The notes: generated by a model from the letters alone, not told the origin. Numbered from the stretch's first letter, positions 17,621 to 26,950 are shown. The stretch is DNA of 64,000 bases from Candidatus Colwellia aromaticivorans (GCF_003333305.1 NZ_QOLD01000058.1:1-64000), one strand, 5' to 3'. A program made the numbers and translations.

Positions 17621-18738
17621 TGAGTGTTATTAATCAGATGCTTAAAGATTTAGAGCAGCGTACGCCTGAGCAAGGGCAAGTTGCTATGCCAGTAGTTATC
17701 AGCCATAAACCATCAACGATAAAAATTGTTTTAATCAGTTTAGCGGTGTTAGTTAGTTTTAATTTACTTGGATTTTATATCTGGAATTTACAGGAACAAA
17801 TATCGTCTAGCGAGTTGAAAATTAAGGAACAAGTACAAAGTCCAGTAGCCAATGTAAGTCGGGAATTACCTCGACAATTGGATGAAACGTTAACTCCTGA
17901 CCGACAAACGCTTGACCGACAAGAGCCAATACCAGAAAAACTTTCGCTGCCAGAAGCGAAAGCAGAACTAGCTATAGAGTTGCCTCAACAACCAATAGTT
18001 AAAGAAAAAGTTAACTTACCAGAGCCAGTATCAAAAAATATTGTTGCGATCAGACAGCAAGTTCAACCTGTGCCTATCAAGCCTAAACCTATTAGTCCTG
18101 CACAAGTGAATCCTATACAAGTTAAAACGCCAACTGAAAGCAAAATGTCAGTGTCTCGACGTCAATTAACGTCAAAAGAATTAGTAGCACAAAAATTAGT
18201 TAGAGCAGAGAAATCGATAAAAATTAATGATATAACAAAAGCAGAACAGTTATTTGAAGAGGTGTTGATTATTGACCCAAACTATAAACAAGCACGTAAA
18301 AAGCTTGCCGCTTTATGGTTTGGTAGAAAGTCGTATCAACAAGCAACAAATTTACTGTCTCAAGGTATTTCGTTAGACAGAAATGACGCAGAATTACGAC
18401 AGTTAAAGGCGAGAATTCATCTTCAACAAGGGCAACACAAAGCTGCTTACGACACCTTAAAAGTATTACCTACGCTTAAACAGCAAGAATATCAGGTTAT
18501 GTTGGCTAACGTTTCTCAACAAATTGAGCAATATAAAAGTGCTATCCAAGCGTATAAAATTTTAATCGACATGCAAGCATATAGTGGCCGTTGGCACCTA
18601 GGCTTAGCGATTGTTTATGACAAAAATAGTCAGTTTTCTTTGGCGGTAACTGAATATGCGCTTGCCTTAACAAAGTCTGATTTATCGATTGCTTCAGCAG
18701 AATTTGCTCAGCAACGCATGCAAGCTCTAGGAGAATAA
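17620..18738 (+). CDS. mshN: MSHA biogenesis protein MshN (TPR protein)
   Basis: A 372-residue protein: MSVINQMLKDLEQR at the N terminus, one membrane segment at about 36-54, a long Pro/Gln/Lys-rich linker (about 65-180), then TPR repeats from about 190 to the end (SIKINDITKAEQLFEEVL, YQQATNLLSQGISL, YKSAIQAYKIL). It starts at GTG with AGGAG eight bases ahead. Probably a periplasmic TPR scaffold working with MshM and MshL. Confidence 0.88.
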   Translation: MSVINQMLKDLEQRTPEQGQVAMPVVISHKPSTIKIVLISLAVLVSFNLLGFYIWNLQEQISSSELKIKEQVQSPVANVSRELPRQLDETLTPDRQTLDRQEPIPEKLSLPEAKAELAIELPQQPIVKEKVNLPEPVSKNIVAIRQQVQPVPIKPKPISPAQVNPIQVKTPTESKMSVSRRQLTSKELVAQKLVRAEKSIKINDITKAEQLFEEVLIIDPNYKQARKKLAALWFGRKSYQQATNLLSQGISLDRNDAELRQLKARIHLQQGQHKAAYDTLKVLPTLKQQEYQVMLANVSQQIEQYKSAIQAYKILIDMQAYSGRWHLGLAIVYDKNSQFSLAVTEYALALTKSDLSIASAEFAQQRMQALGE

Positions 18739-18743
18739 ATAAC

Positions 18744-20456
18744 ATGGCAGCCCCCAAATTAAAAATGCGCTTGGGTGACCTATTGGTTCACGAGCACATC
18801 ATTACCAACGAACAATTGATGCAGGCATTAAATAGCCAAAAAGCTAGCGGACGAAAACTAGGTGATACGCTTATTGAATTAAGCTATTTATCCGAACGAC
18901 AATTATTAGAGTTTTTAGCACAGCAATTAGACTTACCCTTTTTAGATATAAGCCAACGACGTATTGCTTCTGATTTAGCTAGTTTGCTACCAGAAGTTCA
19001 TGCTAGACGCCTAAGAGCGCTGATAATAGAAGACCGAGGTGATTCTGTCTTAATAGGCATGAGCGATCCAGCGGATTTAAATGCGATTGATCAGCTAGAG
19101 CATATGCTTGCGCCAAAAAGTTTAGCACTCGCTGTAGTGATGGACTCTCAAATGTTTGATGCTTTTGATAGTCTTTATCGTCGTACTGCTGATATTGAGT
19201 CTTTTGCTAGTCAGCTAGAAGAAGAGTATGAGAAGTCGTCTAGCTTTGATTTATCTACCTCCTTTATTGATGAGACAGGTGATGCCACTGTAGGTAAACT
19301 ACTGCAATCGGTGTTTGAAGATGCGGTACAAATGCGCGCTTCTGATATTCATATTGAACCAGATGAAAACCAGCTACGCATTCGTCAACGTATTGATGGA
19401 GTTTTGCAGGAAAATATTCTTAAAGAAAATAAAATTGCCTCTGCTATGGTGCTGCGTTTAAAGCTAATGGCAGGCTTAGATATTTCTGAAAAACGTATTC
19501 CACAAGATGGCCGCTTTCATATGAAAATTGCTGGGCATGAGATTGATGTACGTATGTCGACTATGCCAGTACAGCATGGTGAGTCGGTTGTTATGCGATT
19601 ATTAGATCAATCCGCTGGTTTGTTATCATTAGATCAAACGGGTATGCCAGATGATTTAGTTAAACGCGTTCGTCATCAAATTACTCGCCCTCACGGTATG
19701 GTGTTGGTTACTGGGCCTACGGGTAGTGGTAAAACCACCACGTTATATGCTGCTTTAAGTGAATTAAATGAAGCTAGTAAAAAAATCATTACCGTTGAAG
19801 ACCCTGTAGAATATCGCTTGCCGCGCATAAATCAGGTGCAGGTAAACCCTAAAATAGGCTTAACCTTTTCCACCGTATTACGTACAGCATTACGTCAAGA
19901 TCCTGATATTATGATGGTAGGTGAAATGCGCGACCAAGAAACTGTCGAAATTGGTTTACGAGGCGCATTAACCGGGCATTTAGTCTTATCAACATTACAT
20001 ACTAATGATGCGATTGCCAGTGCGCTACGTTTGATTGATATGGGCGCTGCGGGATTTTTAGTCGGCAGCTCATTACGGGCAATTATTGCTCAGCGTTTGG
20101 TGCGTCGTGTTTGTGAACATTGTGTGGAAGAGCATAAACCCGATCCACAAGAATTAATGTGGTTAACAAATTTAGCGGGAGAGCGCGTCAACACTACAAA
20201 ATTTGTTCATGGCAAAGGCTGCCAAAGTTGCCAATACACTGGCTATAAAGGGCGAATTGGTGTTTTCGAATTATTAGAAATGAACGAGCCCATGATGGCA
20301 GCACTTAAGCGTGATGATGCCCAAGAATTTACCGAATTATCAAAAGCTAACCCAAGCTTTATGCCACTAGCATTAGCTGCGTTTGATTATGCAACACAAG
20401 GCGTAACAACAGTGGAAGAAGTGTTACGTTTAGTTGAAACGGTAGATGTGAGCTAG
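18744..20456 (+). CDS. mshE: MSHA pilus extension ATPase MshE
   Basis: A 570-residue GspE/PilB-family ATPase. N-terminal MshEN/T2SSE_N domain (LGDLLVHEHIITNEQL, LPFLDISQ), then catalytic core with Walker A GPTGSGKT (324-331), Asp box DPVEYRLPR, Walker B MMVGEMRD (390-397), His box GHLVLSTLHT (411-420) and a four-Cys zinc site (CEHC and CQSC). The MshEN domain of Vibrio MshE binds cyclic di-GMP, so pilus extension here is probably also controlled by that messenger (established for the family, inferred here). Confidence 0.95.
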   Translation: MAAPKLKMRLGDLLVHEHIITNEQLMQALNSQKASGRKLGDTLIELSYLSERQLLEFLAQQLDLPFLDISQRRIASDLASLLPEVHARRLRALIIEDRGDSVLIGMSDPADLNAIDQLEHMLAPKSLALAVVMDSQMFDAFDSLYRRTADIESFASQLEEEYEKSSSFDLSTSFIDETGDATVGKLLQSVFEDAVQMRASDIHIEPDENQLRIRQRIDGVLQENILKENKIASAMVLRLKLMAGLDISEKRIPQDGRFHMKIAGHEIDVRMSTMPVQHGESVVMRLLDQSAGLLSLDQTGMPDDLVKRVRHQITRPHGMVLVTGPTGSGKTTTLYAALSELNEASKKIITVEDPVEYRLPRINQVQVNPKIGLTFSTVLRTALRQDPDIMMVGEMRDQETVEIGLRGALTGHLVLSTLHTNDAIASALRLIDMGAAGFLVGSSLRAIIAQRLVRRVCEHCVEEHKPDPQELMWLTNLAGERVNTTKFVHGKGCQSCQYTGYKGRIGVFELLEMNEPMMAALKRDDAQEFTELSKANPSFMPLALAAFDYATQGVTTVEEVLRLVETVDVS

Positions 20457-20476
20457 ATCACAATAAAGAGTAATTT

Positions 20477-21712
20477 ATGGCATCATTTAAATATACAGGT
20501 CGTAATATTAGCGGCAGCCAAGTGAAAGGGATCATGGAAGCTGGAAATGCTTCTGCTGTGGCTGAGCAGCTGTTACGTAAAAGTATTACCCCTATTTCAA
20601 TTTCTGAGGCTACAGAAAAGAAAAGTGACAGTTTTGCCAGTAAAGATGTGGGTGAAATCTTTGGCTTTAGTCGGGTATCGTTAGATGAACTAATTATTTT
20701 TTCTCGACAAATGTACGCCTTAATGCGCTCTGGTGTTCCTATTTTACGTGCAATAAATGGCATGGAAGAAGCGAGTAATTCAGCCCCCCTTAAAAAAGCG
20801 TTGCATGAGATTGCTAGCCAATTACAGGGTGGGTATACCCTTTCGTCAGCATTAAATCAACATCCAGAAATTTTTGGTTCTTTATTTGTATCATTAATTC
20901 ATGTAGGTGAAAATACCGGTCAACTTGAAGAATCATTTTTAAAGCTGACAACGTATTTAGAGCGCGAACAAGCAACTAGAAAGCGTATTAAAACGGCATT
21001 ACGTTATCCTACTATGGTGTTAATTGCTTTAGGTGCTGCACTTGTTATTTTGAATATATTTGTTATTCCTACTTTTGCTAATATGTTTGCTAAATTGGGC
21101 GCAGATTTACCCTTAGCGACTAAATTTTTAATCAACAGTTCCGAGCTCTTTTTAAATTATTGGCCTTACATGTTAATTGCTGGTGTAGTCGCTTATTTTG
21201 CTTTGCGCAAATCACTTAAAACAGATAAAGGCCGTTATCAGTGGGATAAACGAAAAATAAAACTGCCAGTCATTGGGAGTATAATTGAGCGTTCTATTTT
21301 GGCTAGATTTTCCCATAGTTTTGGTATCATTTTAAAGTCGGGTATTCCAATGACAACAGGTTTAACCCTTGTGGCTGACGCAGTTGATAACAGTTTCATG
21401 AAAGAAAAAATTATTGCTATGCGTCAAGCGATTGAAAGTGGCGAAAGTTTGTTGCGTGCGGCGATTGCCAGTACCTTATTTACACCACTGGTATTGCAAA
21501 TGATTGCCGTAGGTGAAGAAACCGGTCGGGTAGACGAGTTACTAAAAGAAGTCGGTGATTACTATGAACGAGAAGTCGATTACGATTTAAGTACATTAAC
21601 CGCTAGAATAGAGCCAATACTTTTGGTTGGTGTTGCGGCTATGGTATTGGTACTCGCGTTAGGTATATTCACACCGATGTGGGATATGGCATCAGCGATG
21701 CAAGGTAAATAA
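20477..21712 (+). CDS. mshG: MSHA pilus platform protein MshG (GspF/PilC-like)
   Basis: A 411-residue polytopic inner-membrane protein with two T2SSF repeats: FSRQMYALMRSGVPILRAI (about 74 on) and FSHSFGIILKSGIPMTTGL, and membrane segments at about 175-195, 220-240 and 375-400. Together with MshE it drives pilin assembly. Its last 11 codons (about 21677-21712) are repeated as non-coding DNA at 21777-21812, downstream. Confidence 0.93.
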   Translation: MASFKYTGRNISGSQVKGIMEAGNASAVAEQLLRKSITPISISEATEKKSDSFASKDVGEIFGFSRVSLDELIIFSRQMYALMRSGVPILRAINGMEEASNSAPLKKALHEIASQLQGGYTLSSALNQHPEIFGSLFVSLIHVGENTGQLEESFLKLTTYLEREQATRKRIKTALRYPTMVLIALGAALVILNIFVIPTFANMFAKLGADLPLATKFLINSSELFLNYWPYMLIAGVVAYFALRKSLKTDKGRYQWDKRKIKLPVIGSIIERSILARFSHSFGIILKSGIPMTTGLTLVADAVDNSFMKEKIIAMRQAIESGESLLRAAIASTLFTPLVLQMIAVGEETGRVDELLKEVGDYYEREVDYDLSTLTARIEPILLVGVAAMVLVLALGIFTPMWDMASAMQGK

Positions 21713-21920
21713 TACAAATGACCGTTAATGTAATGATGTTGCTATCTCTAATAAGTAGAATTATTCACATCAACATGGTGGGATATGGCATCAGCGATGC
21801 AGGGTAAGTAATGTTTGCGAGCAAGAGAAGTTTCGGGTTACGAGAGACCACGCGGTCTGCCGTTTTTTGCTGCTCGCTACTATTAACTCGAGGCTAGCAT
21901 GCATGCGAGACTTTAATTAA
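21713..21920. repeat. Spacer containing a duplicated mshG 3' end
   Basis: GTGGGATATGGCATCAGCGA and the following TGCAGGGTAAGTAATG at 21779-21814 repeat the end of mshG at 21678-21713 with a few changes. The copies are about 100 bp apart. Between and after them lies unrelated sequence, including a hairpin AGACCACGCGGTCT and heptad-like CTGCTCGCTACT. The two mshG/mshF-flanking sites look like a local duplication flanking inserted DNA. Confidence 0.75.
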
Positions 21921-22418
21921 ATGGCAACAAATAGCGAAAAAAAAGAAAAGTCACTTGCCGAGTTTCTCGTTATCATTGCGCTTGTTGGGGTGATGATGGC
22001 TGTTTTTATTAACTACTTTATTAAAAGTGAAGCCCAATTTACACATGCTGGATTTACCACGTTAGCGCAAAGTTTTAACACTAAAGTGAGTACCGTTCAT
22101 GCGCAATGGTTAATGGATAAGCAGCCAAATACTGTACTACTTGCTTCTTTCAATAATAAAGATAAGCAAGTAGTATCGGTTAATAATACAGGTTGGGTAG
22201 ATGTTAAACACAAACAATTGGCATGTGAAGCTATTTGGCAGTTGATAATGGAAACGCCAATGAGTTTAATGAAGTTTTCTATTATCGCAATAGAGGTTCA
22301 CGATAATACTAATGAACAACATATTCAGTCAAAAGGACAGTGCCGATATGTGCTACTAGACGGTAGTTACTTTCAATATAACCGTGCTAACGGTAAGGTG
22401 AGCAAAGTAACTAAGTAA
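21921..22418 (+). CDS. mshF: MSHA biogenesis protein MshF
   Basis: A 165-residue protein: charged N terminus (NSEKKEKSLAEF), a membrane segment at about 14-31 (FLVIIALVGVMMAVFINY), then a periplasmic domain with two Cys (LACEAIWQL and GQCRYVLLDG). Position between mshG and mshB and length match MshF, whose role is not well defined. The usual close spacing to mshG is broken by 208 bp of duplicated and foreign-looking DNA, and the start lacks a clear Shine-Dalgarno. Confidence 0.78.
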   Translation: MATNSEKKEKSLAEFLVIIALVGVMMAVFINYFIKSEAQFTHAGFTTLAQSFNTKVSTVHAQWLMDKQPNTVLLASFNNKDKQVVSVNNTGWVDVKHKQLACEAIWQLIMETPMSLMKFSIIAIEVHDNTNEQHIQSKGQCRYVLLDGSYFQYNRANGKVSKVTK

Positions 22419-22438
22419 CTAAGTAACTAAGTAACTAA
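22404..22438. repeat. Octanucleotide tandem repeat at the mshF 3' end
   Basis: About four units of AAGTAACT/GTAACTAA run through the mshF stop codon, encoding its last residues (KVTK) and then continuing three times beyond the stop. Confidence 0.85.
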
Positions 22439-22557
22439 ATTAAATTGAAAGTTTTTAGTGAAAAATCACTCTGAAATGTAATTAATGTTGTTAAATAAGT
22501 GACTTAGTAAATAAATCACTGTTACAATAAATCAAGTTAAAAGAATATGAGGCTGGT

Positions 22558-23184
22558 ATGAATAATCGAACCCAAATGAATAGATCAATAATAAAGCAAG
22601 CCGCAGGTTTTACTTTAATTGAGTTAGTTATCGTTGTGGTTATATTAGGATTTTTAGCGGTTACTGCAATTCCTAAATTTTTAGATTTAACCGAACAAGC
22701 TAAGCAAGCAAATATTGAAGGCATGGCGGGTGGTTTTGCTACCGGCGTTTCATTAGCTAGAGCACAATGGGAAGCTGAAGCGCGTCCAACTGAAAATGGC
22801 GTAAATCGTGTTGACTATGATGGAGTAGAGTTATTCTTAACCACTCCAGGTGATGATAACACCATTAGACCTGGCTATCCGACCGGTATAAATTCAGATA
22901 AACCTACAGGTGCTGATATGGATACCACTGATTGTATAGAAGTTTGGCAGGGTATATTAGCACAGCCACCTACAATTACTGATGATATCGATGTGTTAAA
23001 TGACGATGGTAGTATTAATTACTTTGTTATTGTGAACACTAATCTTTGTGGATATTTTTTGAGAGAAACATTAGTACAAGGTGATAATGGTGTTTTCACC
23101 GCGCCAACTGATGATACGGTAGGTAATAATTTTTTCTACAACAATGCTAATAGCTCTGTAGTGGTAAATATTAATAAAAATTAA
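22558..23184 (+). CDS. mshB: MSHA pilin-like protein MshB
   Basis: A 208-residue type IV prepilin with a class III signal cut after Gly17 (AAG, then FTLIELVIVVVILGFLAV), Glu5 of the mature form present, and a globular domain with a Cys pair (TTDCIEVW and NTNLCGYF). It precedes the major pilin, as mshB does in Vibrio and Shewanella. Likely a minor pilin. N-terminal helix is close to that of MshA, reflecting duplication. Confidence 0.9.
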   Translation: MNNRTQMNRSIIKQAAGFTLIELVIVVVILGFLAVTAIPKFLDLTEQAKQANIEGMAGGFATGVSLARAQWEAEARPTENGVNRVDYDGVELFLTTPGDDNTIRPGYPTGINSDKPTGADMDTTDCIEVWQGILAQPPTITDDIDVLNDDGSINYFVIVNTNLCGYFLRETLVQGDNGVFTAPTDDTVGNNFFYNNANSSVVVNINKN

Positions 23185-23258
23185 TCGTTAAGTAATAATT
23201 AACTAACGGTTAAGTAACAGATAAGTAAAATTTAAATTAATAAAAAAGGAAAGCAACA

Positions 23259-23747
23259 ATGCGTTTTAGTGCATTCAGAAACACTCAGTCAGTAAACAAG
23301 CAGCAAGGTTTTACCTTAATTGAGTTAGTGGTAGTTATCGTGATTTTAGGTATTTTAGCGGTAACAGCTGCACCTAAGTTTATTGATTTAACGTCTGATG
23401 CTAAGGCTTCTGTTGTTGAAGCAGTTAGAGGATCAATTAATTCAGCGGCTGATATGGCCCATGCTAAAGCGCTTGTTGCAGGAGAAACAGCAAGCACAGG
23501 TGCTGTGAGTGTTGCAGGCTCATCAATTGGTTTAGTATATGGCTGGCCAGATGAAGACTCTATCGCAAGTTTATTAGTGTTAGAGGATATGACGGAAGTC
23601 AGTGGTAGTGCTGGTACATTTGAGCATGTTGATGCTGTAGATGGGACCAAATGTCGTGCTATATATGATGCTTCAGGTGTCACTAACGCGGAAACAAGAC
23701 CTAGTATTACTAGTATTACTAGTGATCCTAGTGGTAATGCATGTTAG
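23259..23747 (+). CDS. mshA: MSHA major pilin MshA
   Basis: A 162-residue prepilin: cleavage after Gly17 (KQQG, then [18 protein letters not shown]), alpha helix to about residue 60, and a C-terminal disulfide loop between [10 protein letters not shown] and the terminal Cys162. Strong AAAGGAAAG ahead of the ATG and a terminator directly behind it fit an abundant structural gene. MSHA pili act in surface attachment and biofilm start. Confidence 0.93.
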   Translation: MRFSAFRNTQSVNKQQGFTLIELVVVIVILGILAVTAAPKFIDLTSDAKASVVEAVRGSINSAADMAHAKALVAGETASTGAVSVAGSSIGLVYGWPDEDSIASLLVLEDMTEVSGSAGTFEHVDAVDGTKCRAIYDASGVTNAETRPSITSITSDPSGNAC

Positions 23748-23770
23748 TTTAGTTAAAGTAGTATGTATTC

Positions 23771-23797
23771 AAAAAACCGAGCTTGTCTCGGTTTTTT
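23771..23797. terminator. Bidirectional terminator between mshA and the pseudouridine synthase
   Basis: AAAAAACCGAG, a 5-base loop and CTCGGTTTTTT: an 11-bp stem with runs of A before and T after, so it can end both converging transcripts. Confidence 0.9.
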
Positions 23798-23814
23798 AAT
23801 TTTACATTAAGCTA

Positions 23815-24711
23815 TTACAGTTGAGGTCGTAATGCCTCGGATAATTGAAAACATTGCTTTTGTTGCGTAATAGGGCAAATAAAACTCAAACTAACCGCAC
23901 ATAACTGTAAATTAAGCGATTCATTATTATCAGCGATGCCGTGTAGCCTATCACCCACTACAGGCAAACCAATACTGGCAGCGTGAACTCGAATTTGATG
24001 TTTCCTGCCGCTATCAATTTTCACTTCAATAAGTGATTGATCTTTAGTTTCATCATAAGTTAAACAGCGAAAAGTACTACGAGCACTTTTACCATCCACC
24101 TCAGTGGTAATCACTTGTGGCTGTTCATTTATGCTGTGATTGCCATGAACAATTATTTGGTAATATTTATCAAGAGAGTTGTCATTAGTCGTACGATTTT
24201 CAAACATTGAAGACAAGGCTTGTGCGGCTTTTTTACTGTGGGCAATGAGTATTAACCCTGTGGCCGCTTTGTCTAAACGATGGACAATAAAAACAGCCCG
24301 TTCAGACGTAAAATACTGCTGTGCAAAGCGAGCAATAGTGCAATGGTCACTCCATTTAGAGCCTTGAGAAAGCATACCGAAGGGTTTATACCAAACACTA
24401 TAATCAGACTCGTCGCTAATCAAAGTAGCCTCTGCAACCTCACTAGCTAGCACCGTTTCGTTATAATAAAAGTGCAACTCATCACCCTGTTGCATCGGTT
24501 TTTTAAGGCGGCGTAGCCTTTGGGTATGTTTACCACGGGTTAGCCATAATGCACCTTTACTAATCGCTTGCTTAAGTTGAGCCTTACTTAGTGTATTGTC
24601 TGTTTTTGCAAGGCTATCGAAAAGTGCGGTTAACGCGGTGATAGCTTCAACATCAATACTGTTATTAGTAATGTTATCAAGTTTTATATGATGCTCAAAA
24701 ATAAGGGTCAT
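23815..24711 (-). CDS. RluA-family pseudouridine synthase
   Basis: A 298-residue enzyme that isomerises uridine to pseudouridine in RNA. Catalytic motif HRLDKAATGLIL, substrate-lead YKPFGMLSQGS, and the C-terminal SGRKHQIRVHAASIG and VGDRLHG motifs of the RluA family are all present. An N-terminal S4-like segment (QAISKGALWLTRG) may be present. I start at ATG 24711; an in-frame GTG at 24756 would add a hydrophobic 15-residue lead unlikely in a cytosolic enzyme. The exact RNA target is not clear. Confidence 0.85.
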   Translation of the reverse strand: MTLIFEHHIKLDNITNNSIDVEAITALTALFDSLAKTDNTLSKAQLKQAISKGALWLTRGKHTQRLRRLKKPMQQGDELHFYYNETVLASEVAEATLISDESDYSVWYKPFGMLSQGSKWSDHCTIARFAQQYFTSERAVFIVHRLDKAATGLILIAHSKKAAQALSSMFENRTTNDNSLDKYYQIIVHGNHSINEQPQVITTEVDGKSARSTFRCLTYDETKDQSLIEVKIDSGRKHQIRVHAASIGLPVVGDRLHGIADNNESLNLQLCAVSLSFICPITQQKQCFQLSEALRPQL

Positions 24712-24833
24712 AAACGGCAGAAAAAGAAATAAAATCAATATTGATGAGCTTAACACTTTTACCCATTAAGCGTTATCAGGTAACATGAATTTTAATAAGT
24801 TCCTTTCTTAAAAGTAAACATGAAGAGTAACCG

Positions 24834-25169
24834 ATGGACCGTGATTTAACCCTTTTTCCAAACGATAATATTGGCGATGCCTTATGGCAAATGCAACAAG
24901 CTGGCGATGATCTAGAAAAAGCCAGAGAAGTAGAATTTTCAGTATTGTTTCCTTCACAAGTGCTAGCATTACAGTTTGGTCAGCTACTGTTAGAGAATAA
25001 TCAAAAGCTTTCTTTTACACCATTTCATGACAATGAAGCACTGCTATGGGAAATTACCGCTTACCCAGAAATGTCGCTGAATTACGACAATATTAGTGCC
25101 TATCAAGAATTACTCGAAACAACTAGCGTGCCGTTACAGGGTAAGTTTGATGGTTTTTACTGTTTGTAA
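24834..25169 (+). CDS. RraB-domain protein (regulator of RNase E activity B)
   Basis: A 111-residue acidic protein: MDRDLTLFPNDNIGDALWQM, AGDDLEKAREVEFSVLFPS, FGQLLLENNQK and a closing FDGFYC. This is the RraB (former DUF1260) domain. E. coli RraB binds RNase E and alters degradosome composition; this short protein is a family member, and its partner is not shown. Preceded by AGAGTAACCG. Confidence 0.75.
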   Translation: MDRDLTLFPNDNIGDALWQMQQAGDDLEKAREVEFSVLFPSQVLALQFGQLLLENNQKLSFTPFHDNEALLWEITAYPEMSLNYDNISAYQELLETTSVPLQGKFDGFYCL

Positions 25170-25213
25170 CTTCAGCTATACGGCTATCATAAAAGTAAAG
25201 ATTTAGGAAAAAC

Positions 25214-25441
25214 ATGATTAATATTAAGCAGTTTGCTGAATTACAAAAAAAAAGTAAAAACTCCTTTGCTAGCCAAAGACAGTTAATGAAGAAAGTAATG
25301 GCAGGACAAACTGTGCTTTGTTCTACCTGTCAGCAACCGCTTTTTTTAATAACACCTCAACACAGTGCCACTGCAAGCAGTGATAATTCAGGGATACGTT
25401 GTAAGAAAGGATGTACTGATATTCAGCTAGAATTTGTTTGA
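25214..25441 (+). CDS. Small four-cysteine protein, unknown function
   Basis: A 75-residue basic protein. An N-terminal helix (MINIKQFAELQKKSKNSF) is followed by CSTC (residues 36-39) and, after about 25 residues, CKKGC, an arrangement able to bind zinc. I do not recognise the family. An AGGAAAAAC segment precedes the ATG and it follows the RraB-like gene by 44 bp in the same direction, so it may share the transcript. Confidence 0.6.
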   Translation: MINIKQFAELQKKSKNSFASQRQLMKKVMAGQTVLCSTCQQPLFLITPQHSATASSDNSGIRCKKGCTDIQLEFV

Positions 25442-25665
25442 GTAGTTGATGGGGTAATAAATACATTAACTGATAAATGTTTGCCAACTATTTTCTTATG
25501 ATTGCTTAGTCGTGCAAAGATCAATATAGCAACTATCAAAAAGGAAAATACGTAAGTTTGGTTCGGTATTTCTTCTCTGTATAGTTAAAGGACTGCATAC
25601 CATTATGTAAAATGTTGTACACTCGCCTTCACTAAATAATAACTGAAGAAAACTACGGATTCCCT

Positions 25666-26256
25666 ATGAAAAAACTGATTGTGTTGCTAACTATTTCAAC
25701 ATTGAGTACTTCTGTACTGGCAGAAGAAAAAAGCTGGCTTGATAGCCTGAAAAACTTAGTTGGCTTAGGCGAAGCTAAGGAACAAAGCGTGGATGTTGAA
25801 GCTAAGCAGCAAAACGTTGACGCAGAAACTTTAGCGATGCCAAGTACAGATGGTTTAGTTGATATGTTAACTAGCGCATTAAAGATTAACACTGACCAAG
25901 CATCGGCTGGTATGGGAGCTATTTTAAACTATGTTAAAAATAACGTTTCAACGGAACAGTTTAGTCAGCTTGCCAAGTTAATTCCTGAAGTTGATGAGTT
26001 AGTTAGTCAAATGCCAGATATTAGTAAACTTAGTTCAGACTCTAGTGAAAGCATGGGAGGATTACTTGATAAAGCATCAGAATACAGTGACTCATTAAAG
26101 TCTATGAATGATGTAAAAAAACAATTTGAAGCGTTAGGTTTGAAGCCAGAAATGATTAATAACTTTATTTCTAGTGCTCAAAGCTACTTAGACACCGAAC
26201 AAGGGCAACAAGCAAAACAAATGTTAACTGATGTTTTAGGAAAACTATTAGGTTAA
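25666..26256 (+). CDS. DUF2780 family exported protein (VcgC/VcgE-like)
   Basis: A 196-residue protein with signal peptide MKKLIVLLTISTLSTSVLA, a linker rich in Gln and Glu, and a helical domain: GLVDMLTSALKINTDQASAG, MGAILNYVKNNVSTEQFSQL, IPEVDELVSQMP, and a C-terminal QQAKQMLTDVLGKLLG. The pattern matches DUF2780, first named in Vibrio; function unknown. Own upstream region and a terminator behind. Confidence 0.75.
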   Translation: MKKLIVLLTISTLSTSVLAEEKSWLDSLKNLVGLGEAKEQSVDVEAKQQNVDAETLAMPSTDGLVDMLTSALKINTDQASAGMGAILNYVKNNVSTEQFSQLAKLIPEVDELVSQMPDISKLSSDSSESMGGLLDKASEYSDSLKSMNDVKKQFEALGLKPEMINNFISSAQSYLDTEQGQQAKQMLTDVLGKLLG

Positions 26257-26275
26257 TTAGTTGCTCAGTCGCAGA

Positions 26276-26950
26276 TCACAAAAAAGTCGCTATATCGTTT
26301 AGCGGCTTTTTTACTTGAGCATGCGAAGGTATGGTTGCATCATCTGCTGGGTAGCCAGCAATTAATAGCATGTAAGCACGTTCGTTATCACCCCTATTAC
26401 ACACTTTATTTAAAAACGACATCGGCTTTGGTGTGTGCGTTAAGGTTGCTAAACCTGCGTTATGCAAGGCGTTGATTAAAAATCCTGTCGCTATACCAAC
26501 CGATTCATGCACATAGTAATTGGTGTTTTTATCTTCTTCACTTATACCGCCTTTTTTCTGACTAAAAATAGCAATTAGCCATGGCGCATGCTCTAGGTAC
26601 GGTTTGTTTGCATCTGTACCTAACTCTTTTAAGGCATCAAGCCACTCTTTTCCTGCACGCCCTTCATAAAAACCACGTTCATGATGTTCAGCTTGCTCTC
26701 TAATTTGTTTTTTTATATCAGCCGAACTTACGGCAACAAAATGCCAAGGTTGATGATTAGCACCACTTGGTGCTGTTCCTGCAGCTTTTAGGCAATTTTC
26801 AATAACGGCTTTGTCTACGGCTTTATTACTAAAGCTGCGAATGGAATGACGACGTTTTATTTCTTGATAAAATTGCGCTGAGCGCTCAAGCATTTCTGCT
26901 GGCGGGTATTCAATATAGCCAGTTAATGGTGAGCAGTCATGATCTTTCAT
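26276..26950 (-). CDS. Nitroreductase-family flavoprotein, iodotyrosine deiodinase-like
   Basis: A 224-residue FMN enzyme. FMN-binding RRHSIRSFSNKAVD and GTAPSGANHQPWHFV are near the N terminus; the central lid HHERGFYEGRAGKEWLDALK with LEHAPWLIAIF and the HESVGIATGFLINALH helix follow the pattern of the IYD/BluB branch rather than classical nitroreductases. Bacterial IYD homologues remove halogen from halotyrosines using reduced FMN; that activity is inferred from resemblance only. The final residues overlap the shared terminator. Confidence 0.75.
   Translation of the reverse strand: MKDHDCSPLTGYIEYPPAEMLERSAQFYQEIKRRHSIRSFSNKAVDKAVIENCLKAAGTAPSGANHQPWHFVAVSSADIKKQIREQAEHHERGFYEGRAGKEWLDALKELGTDANKPYLEHAPWLIAIFSQKKGGISEEDKNTNYYVHESVGIATGFLINALHNAGLATLTHTPKPMSFLNKVCNRGDNERAYMLLIAGYPADDATIPSHAQVKKPLNDIATFL
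26279..26311. terminator. Bidirectional terminator, DUF2780 gene / nitroreductase
   Basis: AAAAAAGTCGCT, a 9-base loop and AGCGGCTTTTTT pair with one G-T wobble and carry A and T runs on both sides. The last codons of the minus-strand nitroreductase lie inside it. Confidence 0.8.

Noticed and set aside
23285-23683. Frame opposite mshA
   Set aside because: It mirrors the pilin gene and has no independent ribosome site or homology.
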